A DNA stretch of 64,000 nt from Hydra vulgaris (GCF_038396675.1 NC_088928.1:56299501-56363500); one strand, 5' to 3'. Positions 1 through 12,433 are shown, counted from the stretch's first letter. The notes: a model not told the origin generated them from the letters alone. Numbers and translations are program-made.

Positions 1-306
1 CAAGATACATTATTATATATTACAATTGTTAATGATGCAAGTATATAATTTTTATAAATCAATAGTTAAATAGGGGGGTAAAAAGGAAGATCACTAAAAA
101 AAAAAAAATATCAAAAGTATATTGTTACATCTTCAATTGTAAAAATGAGTTCTTTAAGCTTTCGTTTAAAAGAAAAGTAGTTACTTTGATGAATAAAATC
201 CTTAGTAAAATTTTTTAAAACTATTTTATTCCATAAGAATGGTCCGCGATAATCAATACAAAATTTAAAAAGATTTGTTTGAAAAATGGGCTGCTTTATA
301 AAATTA

Positions 307-585
307 TCATTCCGCAAAATATATTCCTGACCATACAGATGGTGGCATTTTCGGTCTTTGTTTTCCTTGAACAGTAACTTTTTTAAAAACTGTTGGCCAA
401 TGTAATTGGCAAATAACAGTTTCATCTGGAACTAAAAGATTAGAATTTGGAATACTTTTTATCCAAATATTTCTTAGTTCTTTGTCTTTAGGAAAATGAT
501 AAACTGGTATTTTTTCAAAGCTTTTATTATTTTTGGTACTTTGGTAATTAGTTTTGCAGCCATATACACAACACTTTTTTGGCAT
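307..585 (-). CDS. THAP-type zinc finger domain exon
   Basis: A 92-residue reading frame starting MPKKCCVYGC. It has the THAP C2CH layout: paired cysteines at residues 5-6 and 10, a YHFPKD-type segment near residue 29, a tryptophan in NIWIKS, CQLHW about 50 residues after the first pair, and a C-terminal P-PSVW block in the place of the family's AVPTIF box. THAP domains bind DNA in a zinc-dependent way and occur in transcription regulators and P-element-like transposases. The frame closes soon after PPSVW, and a GTATGG donor-like site sits there, so this may be the first exon of a longer gene or a THAP-only remnant. No downstream transposase is visible before the window edge. The domain call is firm; the gene identity is not known. 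Confidence 0.75.
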   Translation of the reverse strand: MPKKCCVYGCKTNYQSTKNNKSFEKIPVYHFPKDKELRNIWIKSIPNSNLLVPDETVICQLHWPTVFKKVTVQGKQRPKMPPSVWSGIYFAE

Positions 586-2424
586 CTATAAAGTATAATT
601 ATTTAAAAGAATATGAAAATATGCAAACTATAACATAAGATTTTCAAACACTTTTTTGTCAAATATAATAGATCACTACCCATATCAGACATAATAAATT
701 CAGTCGATGCATGTACATTTTATTGCGCCAATCCCTATTTGTCAGTCGATTTTGTGTACTTTTAAAAAGCAAAATCTTAAATTAATTTTTTAAAAATTAA
801 TTAAAAATATATAAAATATATTAATAAAAGCATTTAGTTTAATTTAAATATAATTTAATTTTGACGACAATAAAAACCGGGTTGCGTAATTAAAAAAAGA
901 TTTTCTAAGCGATTGATTTCAAAATGTAAACTTTGATGCTAAACGTTTTAAAAAAATGGCGAATATTAGCGTTTTTTAGTGTAATTTTATAAACTTCAAC
1001 AGCAAATTAGAGCACTTTTTGTTGATTTTCAGACCTATGTTTTTATATGATTCTTAATCAGCATAAAATTCTCTATCATAATCAGCAATAAAAAAAAAAA
1101 AAGGGGGGGGGGGAGAAACTGCAGTAGCGCCCAAAGTTATTGGAAATATAAGAGAATAAACAAGATTAAGTTGAAAAAGTTAAAAATTCTCTAGCAAGTT
1201 TTTCAATGTGAGCTTTTCACCTTCGCAATTTTTAGAATATTAAAATAGGCCCCCAGTCACGGCTTACGGTTGCGCGATGAATAGGCCTTCAGTATAGATC
1301 GTCTTGGTTTAAACCATATACTAACACCAAAATGAGTTATGTCACTGAGTACTTTAAACTGTGTCATTTCTTTTTAAGAAATTTACAACAATTTATTCAA
1401 AAATTATTTTGCTTAAGAGAAAGCTAAACTTTTAAAATGAGGTTTTTCCGGGCTAAAGTTTTTGAAAACTTTTTACAGGCTAAAACTTTAGCAGGAGTTA
1501 AAGCAAAAAATATTTTTCAACTATGTAATTTTTATTGTACTCTAAAAAACCTAAAAAAAATCAACAATATATCAAAATGAATCTAAAAATAATTCTTAAA
1601 TAATATTTAATACAATTTGTAAAAAATTTGGCTAAACTTTTGGTAATTATGCTTAGTATGGTTTCAATAGAGAAAGTTTAAAGTAGCTTCCTCAGGGCTT
1701 TGTATTAGACCATATACAAACCTTTATTTCCCATCCAATCAATGTTTTTTGCTACAATCCTGTATGATTATCTATTTCGAAAACATAATATCGAAATTGT
1801 TTCTTTTATGTAATTTCTTTTAAGTAGCAAATAATTAGTTAGAGTTATCATTTAGTGAAATAATTTTTTTTCAACATTTGTTTTAAAATTTAATAAGTGT
1901 ATAAATAATTAACATAAAACTTTTTATAATTGAAGGATAAATCAAATAAACATGATAAAGTATATAGTATAGCTTATTCAGAGGCATCCCGAGGGAGGTG
2001 GGGCGTAAGGGGTGTCTAGCCCCCTACGAAATTTACCAGTCGGCATATTGGACACTGGAGTCGACAAAATTGGATCTAAAGTTAGCAGTCGGCAAATGTC
2101 AGCCAACGAGAACCTTTTTTTTATAATTGTTATATATATTTTTAAATCTAAGTAGGCAAAAACGTTTTTCTAGGCCTTAGTCAACAAAAAACAGGTACGT
2201 CACCTTATCTCAGGGTTTAGCGGAGAGAAGTGAATACGGCAGCAAGGCAAACATTTATCTTTTCTATGTTGATCTTTTCTGAAAGACTCTCGTGTTTGTA
2301 TATTTCAAAGACAAGATTGTTTCACGAGTGTTTCACGAGTGTTTCTTGCAAAAATGTACGAAAATCTTTTGTATTATTATAATAAAAATCTTAAGTTATT
2401 TATTTTATAGATTTTATCAATAGT
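586..2424. other. AT-rich spacer
   Basis: No convincing coding frame. It contains A/T-rich stretches, a poly-A/poly-G run near 1090-1113 and a low-quality repeat-like stretch near 1985-2200. Nothing else is supported. Confidence 0.6.
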
Positions 2425-3521
2425 TTACTTTTCTTTTGTAATGTCTAATGAAGCAACGTATGCCACTTGAATTACGGGCGGCGAAAGCAGGCGTTGTTCG
2501 ACTAATTTAAAGGTTAACCAAATTGAAGATAATAAGCAGGATACAAAATCGTCGACTAGTTGAACGGCGCCTAATAATAGCGGTTGTAAAAGATGATATG
2601 TTGTAAAGCATCCGTTACTATCAATTGGAACCATGCACCATATCAGAAAAAGTGTCTTCATGAAATCATATCCTGGAATCAGAGTTAGAATTAGTCCAAA
2701 AATTTTCTCACTAATAGAAACAGTGTTGTAAATGAACCAATAAACAAGCCATTTCTTCTTATCTTTAAGATCTCCTTCAACAGCTTTCACAGACATAATT
2801 AATGGATAAAGTATGGTCAACAAACTTAGAAGTCTCGGTAACAAAATAACAAGAAAGAGCAACAGCAAAAATAGAAGAAGAAAATACAGCAATATCGGAA
2901 GTATACCCTAAATAAATTTCTTCTGTTTATAAAAACAGTATGAATAAAAGTCAAAACTTTAGCGCACCCAGTAAAGAATCAGAGAATAAAAAAAAAAGCA
3001 AACTCCCTTCCACAATGTTTTCTTGCCTAGAAATTTTTATTTTATGCTGCATTTAATATAGACTTTTTTTATTTCTGTTAATTAATCTAAAATAACAGAA
3101 ATAAAAAAAAATTTATAATTGTAGCAATTGATAGCATAAGTTATCAAAATAACAAATAAATTTTTTTTTGACTTGTTTTCAAGGTTAGCTAAGTTTTGTC
3201 GAAAAAAAGTTACAAAAGATTTTTTTCTTATTAGAAAACTCTGGGTACGCTAATTACTCAATCAAACAGAAACTTTAGTATTTAAAAAGTTATACACTTT
3301 TGTTGTTGTGTTTTTGTGTTTTGTTTTGTTCTTGTATTATTTGAAGAAAATAGTTTGTAGGATAAATTTTTGAAATGACTTACTATTATGATTCCTGCGC
3401 CGCACCTCTTGTAACTTGTCAATTCAAGTTTTTCTATTATTTCTTTAATGACGGAGTACTTTTGAAAAATGTTTTTAAATGCATTTCCTATATGAAAATA
3501 AAACTTTTTTCGAATCTCCAT
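2425..3521 (-). CDS. REEP5/6-like (TB2/DP1/HVA22) ER-shaping membrane protein, two exons
   Basis: Exon 1 runs 3521-3384 on the minus strand (46 codons, start MEIRKKFYFH) and ends at a perfect GTAAGT donor. Exon 2 runs 2907-2425 after a TTTATTTAG acceptor. The phase-0 junction gives about 206 residues. Exon 2 holds the family signature: a hydrophobic hairpin, YPLIMSVKAVEGD, a K-rich turn, WLVYWFIYNTVSI, a second hairpin and FLIWCMVP. REEP/DP1 proteins insert hairpins into the outer leaflet of the tubular ER membrane and curve it. The length is close to that of animal REEP5/6. Exon 1 is amphipathic and charged, as in the family N-terminus. The splice model is inferred from consensus sites and frame continuity; no transcript was seen. 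No damage is visible, so this is probably a functional host gene. Confidence 0.85.
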
Positions 3522-3917
3522 TACTAACAAATATGAAAGATACTTAAAAGTACACGTTTTAACGTTTAATAACGTCAAAACGCATGACGTCAAATTTAAC
3601 TTTTTCTCATATTTACCAGTGCCATAACTTCAAATTCTGGGGCCCCCACAAGATTTTCAAAATGCCACTCCCCATTCCCCTGTTTCCCATACAACCCATG
3701 ACAATCTGGTTGTATGGAAGATGAGAACAATTTTTAATGATTTCAACTTATGATATTTTAATTTTATTTTATTTTTAATTTGTAATCTTATGCCACAACT
3801 AAAAATTGTTTTCGATTTGCATTAAAATTAATTGTTATAAAAATTGAAAATGTTATTGAATTTTTTTTCATTCAATGTTTTGGACTTATAAATCAACAAG
3901 TTTGCATTTAGTAGTAG
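3522..3917. other. AT-rich spacer upstream of the REEP-like gene
   Basis: No reading frame of note. It should contain the promoter and 5' UTR of the minus-strand REEP-like gene, but no unambiguous TATA or initiator was identified. A GC-richer stretch near 3640-3710 looks like an old repeat fragment. Confidence 0.5.
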
Positions 3918-3956
3918 TATAGCCCACCCAAGCCGGCATTTGGCCCTAAAATGACG
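3918..3956 (+). repeat. left copy of an inverted GCCGGCATTTGG repeat
   Basis: The block around AGCCGGCATTTGG is followed by CCTAAAA. The same block occurs inverted at 6937-6966 (CCAAATGCCGGCT). The two copies flank the LINE at 4.2-6.8 kb, which suggests the retrotransposon sits inside an older foldback or DNA element whose ends these are. The following ATGACGTCTTTTGAA resembles the foldback at 48.55 kb. Confidence 0.5.
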
Positions 3957-4139
3957 TCTTTTGAAAGTTCAATAAGCGTCCTTTTTTTTATTTAATTTTT
4001 TATTTTTATTCAACCATATCAATAAAAATTTGCAAATGCTCATCGTAAATTAATTGAATTTGGCTAGGTGTCACTCATATAGTTACAAACTAGTCAAATG
4101 AGTGACACCTAAAAAATAAAAAATAAATATAATATAGAT

Positions 4140-6930
4140 AAATATTAAATAAAGCAAAAATCGAACCACTTTTTTGTTAAAGAAATTATATATCAAAGAC
4201 AACTTAGGTACAGAGAGAAATTATAAAGAAATACACTCCAACAGCATATTTTTAAATTGAGTTCTGTTCAGCAATAAATAATCCGTAACAACGGGACATT
4301 TTTTTAAAAACTCTTTTAGTAATGCAGGAATACATTGGTTCGATTGGGATTGTCGTTTTATGGAAAACTTACCATATTTAATTGTGTTGAAAAATGAAGA
4401 GTATAGCTTACTGTTTTCTGTATTCTTGGTGTGATGATTGTGAATTTCATTTGTTTTAATATAAAAATTCAAAAAGTCGAACACAAAAAGACAATTGTAA
4501 AACTTTACAAGATCATGGAGTTTTAGGATTTTTAGTGCAGAAATTTTTTTTTGGATATCAGATCTCATTGGTGAAAACGTCATTATTCTAATAGATGCGC
4601 GTTGTAAACTAGCAATGCCATTAAGTAAAAAGTTACTTTTTTGACCCCAAACAATACAACAATAGCAAAGACCAGAAGAGAATAAAGAAGAATAAATCAT
4701 TTGAAGAGTTTGGATAGGAACATTGTAACGAATTAGAGAAAGCATACTGTTAGCGTTTGTTGTGTAAGTTTTTTTTTAAGATGACACAGTTGGTTATACC
4801 AAGATAGGTTTTCATCAAGATATAATCCAAGATACTTTATACATTTTGACGGAAAAAGTATTTTCCGTTAATTTTAATTTTAATACTATTAATAGCTTTT
4901 TGAAGGGATTGAAAAATAATGTATTCAGTTTTATAGACATTCGATGAAATGCAATTACTATTTAACCAATTTAAGTTATATGAGCGATGAAGATCTTGAT
5001 TAACATTTTTATAAAGAGTCGTAAGTGATTTCTTGATATATAAAAGATTCAAATCCATTAATTGAAACAAACTGGGTGCGATCCCTTATATATGAAGAAA
5101 ACCAATGATTAGCAATACCACGTATAACTAGTAGTTTAATTTTTTTATTAGAATGTTGTGATCAACCGCATCAAAAGCTTTTTAAAGATCTATGAATACA
5201 CCACAAGCAAAGGAACCACTGTCAATTGCACCACGAATCATTTCAGTAATGCTAATAAGAGCATGAGAAGTGGAGTGATTTGAGTAAAACCCAAACTGTC
5301 GAATATGAAAACAAGAATTATTCAAAAAGTTGTAAATACGAGTATACATAAGTTTTTCTAAAAGCTTGCTGACATTTGATAATAATGGTATTGGTCTGTA
5401 GTTATTGCATTCAAGTTTTTATGAATTGGGATAACAGAATGAATTGGGATAACCTTTTTATAAATTGGTATAACAGAAGCAGTTTTTAAGATACCAGGGT
5501 AAGATTTTAAGATACACCGGGTAATACAACGATGATGAATGTTAAATAGTTCAGAAAGTACAGGAGAGATATCATTTGCAAGAGCTTTAAAAATAGGTAT
5601 TGGAATGCTGTTAGGTCCCAAAGCCTTGCTGTCATTAAGAGAATGAATAATAGATAATACTTCTTTGATTTTAGGTTTTATTAATATTGATTTAAGATTA
5701 GGACTTTTAAGATATTTATTAAAGTCAGTATTTTTAAGATATTTATTAAAGTCAGTATTATAGTCAGATAAGTGTATCTTTTTCTGTAATTCTTCCAGAA
5801 CTGAAACAAAGAATGAACTAAAAGATTCCAAAATTTTAATAGGGTCATTTATCATAGAGTTGTTAAAAGGTAAACAGGAAGGATATGAGTTAACTCTCGA
5901 ATTATTGTTTAAAAGATTCCTAATACCATCCCATGTATATTTTAAATTTTTGGCATTATCACAGAAGTACTTAGAGTAATGGTTTTTTTTACTAAGTATG
6001 GTGAAAGTAAAAATTAAGTTTCTATACGTTATGTAAGATTTTTCTAGATTGAGTTTGTTATTAGGATTCTTTGTTTTAAGAAATTTGTTAAATATTTTAT
6101 TTCGTATTTTAATTGAAGTCAAGATTCCTCGTGTTATCCAAGGTTCGAGACCCCTTGATAAGCAGCGATTGCTGACTTTTTTTAATGATGCATGTTTAGA
6201 TCTAAAAGAGAATTGAAACTAGTGAAAAACTCTTCAAATGACTTATTAGCCTTACTTTCGTCGACATTGATTACATTAGTCCAGCTAATTTTTGAGAAAT
6301 CACTACATGGTTCCTCGCAATTTATTTTTTTTAAATTCCGAAAAAAAATGCAGCTTTTGCGAGAAATAATTTTGGTTCTATAAAATGGATGTATCAAAAA
6401 TTGGGGTAAATGATCTGATACCGTAGAAGTAAAATTATTGGCAAAAATATTTGTAGAAGTGTGCATCAGAAAATATGTAATTGCATCAGAAAATATGTAA
6501 TCAATTAGAGTTTTAAAGTGAATCGTGTTTCTTGTTGGCAATGAAATAAAGGGAAGAAAGTTATTTAAAGCAATGGTGTCTAAAAATTCAGAGACAGAAT
6601 TATCTGAGTTTGCTAATAAAAGATCGACATTAAAATCGCCCATTAAAAAAATAGTTTTGTTTTCTTCCATAGATGGCTTTTCAAAAAGTGGAATTAAATA
6701 TGATTTAATAAACTCTGAAGTATCCATATTAGGATGGTGATAAATACAGCCAATAATGATGTTTAATTTTTTAGGAAAGGTGATTTCCACAAACACAGAT
6801 TCTAAGTCGAGGTTTGTAAATTAATGTATTAGATATATAAAGTGTGCTCATAAACATTACCGGTAAGATTTAATGGGATAGTTGGTAGGATGTCATTTTT
6901 TAGTTTAGTTTCAGTTATATCAATAATACT
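4140..6930 (-). mobile_element. non-LTR retrotransposon (CR1/L2/jockey-like), decayed
   Basis: Minus-strand remnants appear in the order expected of an ORF2. An APE-type endonuclease piece at 6796-6182 has MGDFNVDLL and a downstream LIDYIFSD. A linker and RT N-terminal piece at 6122-5358 has SKALGPNSIPIPIF in the place of the usual A-GPD-IP motif. RT core scraps lie at about 5350-5070 (KAFDAVDH-like, read across stops). An RT C-terminal and thumb piece lies at 4745-4221. Frames change several times, and a short duplication is visible near 5700-5750 (NTDFNKYLK repeated). No intact ORF remains. The family assignment within the CR1/L2/jockey group is a guess; the APE-RT order is clear. Confidence 0.85.
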
Positions 6931-6936
6931 GAATTT

Positions 6937-6966
6937 ATTTTTAGGACCAAATGCCGGCTGGGCAGA
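6937..6966 (-). repeat. right copy of the inverted GCCGGCATTTGG repeat
   Basis: Reverse-complement partner of the block at 3918-3956. It reads GGACCAAATGCCGGCTGGGC on the plus strand and flanks the LINE on its other side. Confidence 0.5.
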
Positions 6967-7876
<910 letters not shown>

Positions 7877-7883
7877 CATATAC

Positions 7884-8085
7884 ATTAGGTATGGCCCTGC
7901 AAATTCGCTTTGCTTTGCTTTGCTTTGCGAATCAAGTGTCGCTTCGACTCGAGATTCGATTCGAATAAAATGAATCGAGTTTTTTGAATCCCTATATATT
8001 TTGAAAAAGATGCTTAAATTTGAATTTCCTCATATTCTGATTCGATTCGAAGTTTAAAATGCCGAATCGCAGGGCCCTAGTATTA
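7884..8085. mobile_element. small MITE with CAGGGCC-type inverted ends
   Basis: A roughly 200-bp unit bounded by GGCCCTGCAAATTCG on the left and CGAATCGCAGGGCC on the right, with internal GATTCGATTCGA repeats. CAGGG-type ends are common in non-autonomous hAT elements. No coding capacity. The exact target duplication is uncertain because the flanks are low complexity. Confidence 0.6.
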
Positions 8086-8310
8086 GGGTAGGTAAAATAA
8101 ATTTTTTTTTATATGAAATATTCCTAAAAAATTGTAACACTACCTAATAAACATAAAAAAAATAGAATTTTTTTTTACCTCACTACCACCCTGCAACATG
8201 CAAACATTTACATGATCATTCGCTTCATAATAAAATATTTACTTGTATATAATACTTTAAATTACGTGGTTTGTTTTTTTGTTTTAGTTTAGTTAAAATT
8301 AATAATAAAA

Positions 8311-9990
8311 ATGGCTACAAAAAAACACGAAGTGAAACTGAACATGGTTTTCTTAGACTACGAACTTAGACCACTCCAAACAAATCAACAGCCAACTTCT
8401 GCTGATGTTTTCAAAGCAAATGACTATTTATTAAAAAACGACAATTTCGCAAGTGTTACTGAAAGAGCAAAAAGCATAGCTAATGAATTTAAAGCACTGT
8501 ACAACAAACCACTTTACAACAAACCACTGTACAACAAACCACTGTACAACAAACCACTGTACAGCAAACCACTGTACAACAAAGCACTATACAACAAAGC
8601 AAGTACCATTGAATTCAGCAACTAAGTTATTTGCATAAAGAGACTAATTAACAAAGTACATGATCTTGATAAATACTCTGATGGCAAGAAGTACAAAGAA
8701 TCAAGACCAACTATTCGATATTTCTATGTGTAAGTGTTTTGACAATGAAGTTCGAGAAAGGTCAGCTTGTTCATGTTCACTGCCAAAAAATTACAACACT
8801 TGAATGGGAGTTCTGGATAAATCAAAAAACGGTACGGAAAATGATAATAGGAAAAGTAGACAAAGAAGAAACAGTTAAGAGAGAAATAAGAGAAAGTAAA
8901 ACATGCAATTTACCAATTACCGATAAAACTGAAGTTTGATAAGGAAATTGATCCAAGTGAAACATATTGCATTGATAATGAACAGTTAAAGTCTATTGAA
9001 GAATTTTTGCCAATTGAGATGTCAAATGGTAAAGTGATTTCAAGTTATGAAGTTATGTCAAGTGATAATGAGATACCAAATAATAAAGAAATACAAAAGG
9101 TTTACAATACTAAACAATATCCTAAATTGTGCAATGGATAGGTGTAAAATTAGTAACAGAGATGCATGCCTAATATCTAAACTACTACTACCGTAGATCT
9201 TTAAGACCAAAGAATGCTATTGATCCAGAAAACTTTGTCATCAGAGAAATATGTGGAGGAAAAAGAAAGTCAAAAAGCATGCTGCTAAAGACCAAGAAGT
9301 ACTTCGCATTGAATTTGATAGGAAGCAGGATATCACTTCTGATAAAAAAAGTGGCGTCTGACAAAATTTTATAGAAGAACATTATCTGATAGTAAAAACA
9401 AACATATCAATCATGTCATGCCACAAAGTAGTAGGGCTGTTGATATTGAACAAAAGATATTATTGAGCATCAACAACATCAAATCGTCAGACACTTTAGC
9501 AGCAGTTGTTTGTGATGGTGCTGTGAACAACACAGGTCAACACAATGGAGTAATTAGAATATTAGAAGAAGATTTTGGGAAAATATTGCAATAGTTGGTC
9601 CGTTTATTACATGCAAATGAACTACATTTAAAAAATATTTCTCCGTTCTGATGGTAATGGTGATGATGGACGTTTAACAGATCCAACTATTTCAACAGGT
9701 AAAATAAACATTGCACTAGATATTGATCCAAAAGTTTTAGTTATTTCAGTTATTTCCAGTTCCACGTTGATGCCTTAAGTGGTAATCCATGGCATTCTCA
9801 GGCACTATTAAAGACATCTCAGAAATAACTGTGAAAGTTTTTGGACACAAATTATGACATGGAATAATTTTGCAGTGTCGAAAATCTCGAGCAGAATTAC
9901 CGAAAATTGACTCTAAAACTGACTTCTTGAGCCATAACAAATAGCAAATAACTGAAATAATTTGCTGTTATGTGTTGCCTACTACACTCT
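8311..9990 (+). pseudogene. decayed transposon-associated gene with a LYNKP repeat expansion
   Basis: An open frame from ATG 8311 (MATKKHEVKLNMVF) gives 104 residues. It ends in about seven 15-bp units coding LYNKP/LYNKA (8498-8600). Downstream, further frames continue the same old gene: WINQKTVRKMIIGK near 8820, CDGAVNNTGQHNGVIR near 9512, and LLHANEL near 9606. The last motifs resemble a multicopy, transposon-associated protein family seen in invertebrates (pattern CDG-NTG--GGVIR then LLHANELP). At least four frameshifts or stops break the chain. The function of that family is unknown to me. The repeat expansion has shifted nothing because the unit is a multiple of three. Confidence 0.6.
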
Positions 9991-10747
9991 GACTATTTTT
10001 CCTTCAACAATCGCTTGCATTTTTAAAATTAGTGTAAAGAGATGTCGAGTAATGGAACATTGCATTAAACCATGTGTATTTACATTATACAATTATACAG
10101 TAATTTTAGTTCGCAAAATTGCGGATCCAAGGCCCGCTTCCATTTTATTTCAATAGGAGTTTTTTTCATAAGTATTCTAAAGAAAAAAAAGTATATATCT
10201 TTTTTTGTATTTTTTGTATTACTAATAAAAAGTTTTAAAATTTATCGGCAGTCCTATGACAGCCAATAAATTTAAAACTTCTTATTAGTAGTACAAAAAT
10301 GTAAGCCTATGCATAATCAATGTAAACCCACTTTTGGTAAAAAGTGAAACTAGAGTTTTTTATGTTTTTATCATAGATTTTCTTTTAAACACTTTTACAT
10401 AAAGTTTTTAGCAATATTATCAAAAAAATATTTTAAAAATAATTTCAACTAAAAATTATTTTAAACAAATCTTTCCAACTGTTTAGAAAATACGCGTATT
10501 GATGTGTAGGTAAAAAAAATCTTTTAGACTTCCTGAAAAATCCCCCCTCAGTTCTCCCCCTCCACCCCTTCATCCTTCTTCCTTAAATTTACCGAAAAAA
10601 TATGTCTTCGAAAAATATGTCAACCATTCATTTAATAATAATGAAGTTAAAGTTATTTCAAATTTATCTTAGATTGATTTAATGCTTAATCTATTGATTA
10701 GATAATTATAAAAATATTCATGTTTATTCATTATGTCATTAGTGATT
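9991..10747. other. AT-rich spacer with a foldback
   Basis: It holds an imperfect 30-bp inverted repeat at 10216-10245 and 10265-10294 (TACTAATAA ... TTATTAGTA) with a 19-nt loop. No coding signal. Confidence 0.6.
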
Positions 10748-10808
10748 GTTAGCAGCCGTGGCGCAATGGTCAGAGTTCTGACTCAAAACCAAGAGGTTTG
10801 AAGTTTTT
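10748..10808 (+). mobile_element. tRNA-derived SINE head (fragment)
   Basis: AGCCGTGGCGCAATGGTCAGAG matches a Pol III A box with its surrounding tRNA-like sequence. A weak B box (GAGGTTTGAAG) and a T run follow. It resembles the head of the SINE copy at 30472-30613. It is truncated and not a functional tRNA gene. Confidence 0.55.
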
Positions 10809-11102
10809 TTTGTTTCAGTTTATAACTTTTGGGTGGGGCAAAGTGTCTTTTTTAATTTGACGCCAAAAATTATATCTAGACTCTTTTCGATGTCAAAATA
10901 TTTAATCAAAATTTTTATGATATTTATTTGATTTTTATGAATCATTCTCATTGTTTCACAAGCGTAAGGCGTCATTACAAGTCATTGCATTGTGAAATCT
11001 TTTGTAAACGAAAAATGAAAAATAGTCTCTCCAGAGTTTATACTGTAATTACAAATCTCTACTAATACTAATTCACTTTTAAAAGCAAACGGTAGAGTTA
11101 AC

Positions 11103-11631
11103 ATGCCTAACCAAATTAGGAAACGAGCAGCTGATAGAAAAGAGCTTCAAAATGCTGAAAAGAAATGCAAATCGTTAACTGTATATTTTAAGTAAAAAAG
11201 TTATTCTGATCTTCTTTTTATAATAATTAGTTTGACTAGATATAGATATAGATATTATCTTTACGTTAAATTTTTTTATTATAGTACTTTTGTTATTACT
11301 TGTTTTTTATTGTAATGTTTACGCGAGTTTTTTTAATTTTGGGATAGTTTAAGATCTGAAAGTTTTATTATTAATTACTTACGTATCAAGTGTTTTTTAT
11401 TATCGACAGTTCTCAAAATGTAACCGATCAAACATTACTCGAAGTCGAAGAAAAAGAGGAAGTTGTTAAAGATGATAATAATGTTAACAAAAGCTTGTCA
11501 TGCGAAGTAGACCAAAAAATTTAAAAGAATGTGATTTTAAAGAAGAAGAAAAACGATATGATATTGACGAACTCTTGCGCGGAAACCAAGAATTATCACC
11601 ACATAAAATATACAAAATGTTTACGAACAAC
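11103..11631 (+). pseudogene. hAT/ZMYM1-like transposase-derived gene, 5' part
   Basis: Exon 1 (11103-11191) starts MPNQIRKRAADRKEL, ends KSLTVYF and meets a GTAAAA donor. Exon 2 starts at 11410 after TATCGACAG. It encodes an acidic linker, then HKIYKMFTNN up to the insertion point at 11631. There is a one-base frame slip in an A run near 11515. The frame resumes at 24073, so this is the 5' part of the pseudogene whose 3' part lies at 24073-25117. The layout (basic N-terminus, then a TTF/ZMYM-type Cys region, then a hAT dimerisation domain) is that of ZMYM1-like or domesticated hAT proteins. Confidence 0.75.
11626..11631. repeat. 6-bp target-site duplication, left copy (AACAAC)
   Basis: AACAAC lies directly outside the left terminal repeat and again at 24067-24072 directly outside the right one. 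Two Asn codons of the interrupted gene lie here, and the reading frame is continuous once a single copy is kept. A six-base duplication is the size made by Maverick/Polinton-type integrases. Confidence 0.9.
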
Positions 11632-11806
11632 TGATGATATAGTATGTTGGAAATATTTAAGACAAGAGACCGTCCGTCTGAGGTCAAAAAAAGCTAAAAA
11701 AAAAAACGAGCAAACGGTCACAAGCGATCAACCGATAAACCGAAAGGATCCGAGAAAAAAAAGGTCCCGAGTTAAAAAAAAAGAACGACGTCACGCACAT
11801 GCGCAT
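11632..11806 (+). repeat. left terminal inverted repeat
   Basis: Begins TGATGATATAGTATGTTGG. The outer 48 or so bases match the right terminus almost perfectly. Further in the match continues with indels through CGATCAACCGATAAACCG units to GACGTCACGCACATGCGC. It carries A-rich runs and repeated CCGAT-type words. Confidence 0.92.
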
Positions 11807-11842
11807 ATGTAAAATTTTTAATTAATGAAGCGTGACAAAAAG

Positions 11843-11850
11843 TATATAAA
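11843..11850 (+). promoter_or_regulatory. TATA box
   Basis: TATATAAA, 33 bp upstream of the ATG at 11883 and just inside the left terminal repeat. Likely promoter of the first rightward gene of the element. Confidence 0.55.
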
Positions 11851-11882
11851 GAGTGAAAAAAAATGAAATAGGTTCACAACGA

Positions 11883-12029
11883 ATGGAATCGAAAAACAAA
11901 CCGTTACAACAATTTCAAACTCCAACGACAGTAGCAGTAGTTCAACCTTATAAACCTGATCCTCCAATAGATAATGGTGGTACACACGACTTGCATGGGA
12001 ATCATATTCGAAATTTTGAAGTGTATTAA
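11883..12029 (+). CDS. small Pro-rich protein of the element
   Basis: 48 residues from the first ATG after the TATA box (MESKNKPLQQF), rich in T, V, Q and P (TPTTVAVVQPYKPDPP). No membrane segment and no known domain. It overlaps the next frame (11974-12186), which is in the +1 frame and begins within its last third. The two may have been one protein split by a frameshift, since the second frame gives a membrane tail right where this one stops. Function unknown. Confidence 0.45.
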   Translation: MESKNKPLQQFQTPTTVAVVQPYKPDPPIDNGGTHDLHGNHIRNFEVY

Positions 12030-12186
12030 TAAAGCAAAAATAGTGACAATATTAACACTTTCGAGCTTGTTTATTGTTATTGTAGTGGGAGGATATTTAT
12101 TTGGAGCGTTATTAGGAGTTTTTATATTACTTGGAACAATGTTGGGATTTTATATTTGTAATAAAATAATAAAAAACAAAGTGTAA
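11974..12186 (+). CDS. small two-pass membrane protein of the element
   Basis: 70 residues from ATG 11974. A short polar N-terminus (MVVHTTCMG) is followed by two hydrophobic segments, roughly residues 24-42 and 44-63, separated by GGYLFG, and a basic tail KIIKNKV. It looks like a small membrane protein, as many DNA viruses encode near their ends, but no family is recognised. It overlaps the preceding Pro-rich frame and may be its frameshifted continuation. Confidence 0.5.
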   Translation: MVVHTTCMGIIFEILKCINKAKIVTILTLSSLFIVIVVGGYLFGALLGVFILLGTMLGFYICNKIIKNKV

Positions 12187-12216
12187 AATTTTTTTATATA
12201 TTATATATTATAAATA

Positions 12217-12429
12217 TTATTTTCCAATTCTATTAATTCCGTAAGAAATTCCACCAGAGATAGCTCCACCCAAAACAGCTTTACCAATGGTAGGTAGAAG
12301 AGCACTAGTAAAGGAAGGTAAAACAACTTTAGCTAAAAGAGGTCCTAAAAACTTTCCACGCATTCGTCTTGTTCTATGTCTTTTATATTGACTTTTATAA
12401 TGTCTTTTTTTATGTCTTCTTTTATACAT
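12217..12429 (-). CDS. pX-like Arg-rich core peptide, copy 1
   Basis: 70 residues. It has a Lys/Arg/His-rich N-terminal half (MYKRRHKKRHYKSQYKRHRT), then RRMRGKFLGPLL at 21-32, then a Gly/Ala/Ile hydrophobic tail (GKAVLGGAISGG). This plan, basic then R-M-R-G then hydrophobic, is that of the adenovirus pX (mu precursor) and the X proteins of adintoviruses, which condense or bind virion DNA and associate with membranes. ISGG at 57-60 fits one form of the adenain cleavage pattern. First of a row of related genes; family assignment by motif only. Confidence 0.6.
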   Translation of the reverse strand: MYKRRHKKRHYKSQYKRHRTRRMRGKFLGPLLAKVVLPSFTSALLPTIGKAVLGGAISGGISYGINRIGK

Positions 12430-12433
12430 TTTT

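Noticed and set aside
6192..6740. Plus-strand frames in the LINE endonuclease region
   Set aside because: They are antisense shadows of the minus-strand endonuclease.
11531..11812. Lys/Arg-rich plus-strand frame across the left terminus
   Set aside because: It runs from the host pseudogene through the A-rich terminal repeat; the basic residues come from A runs.
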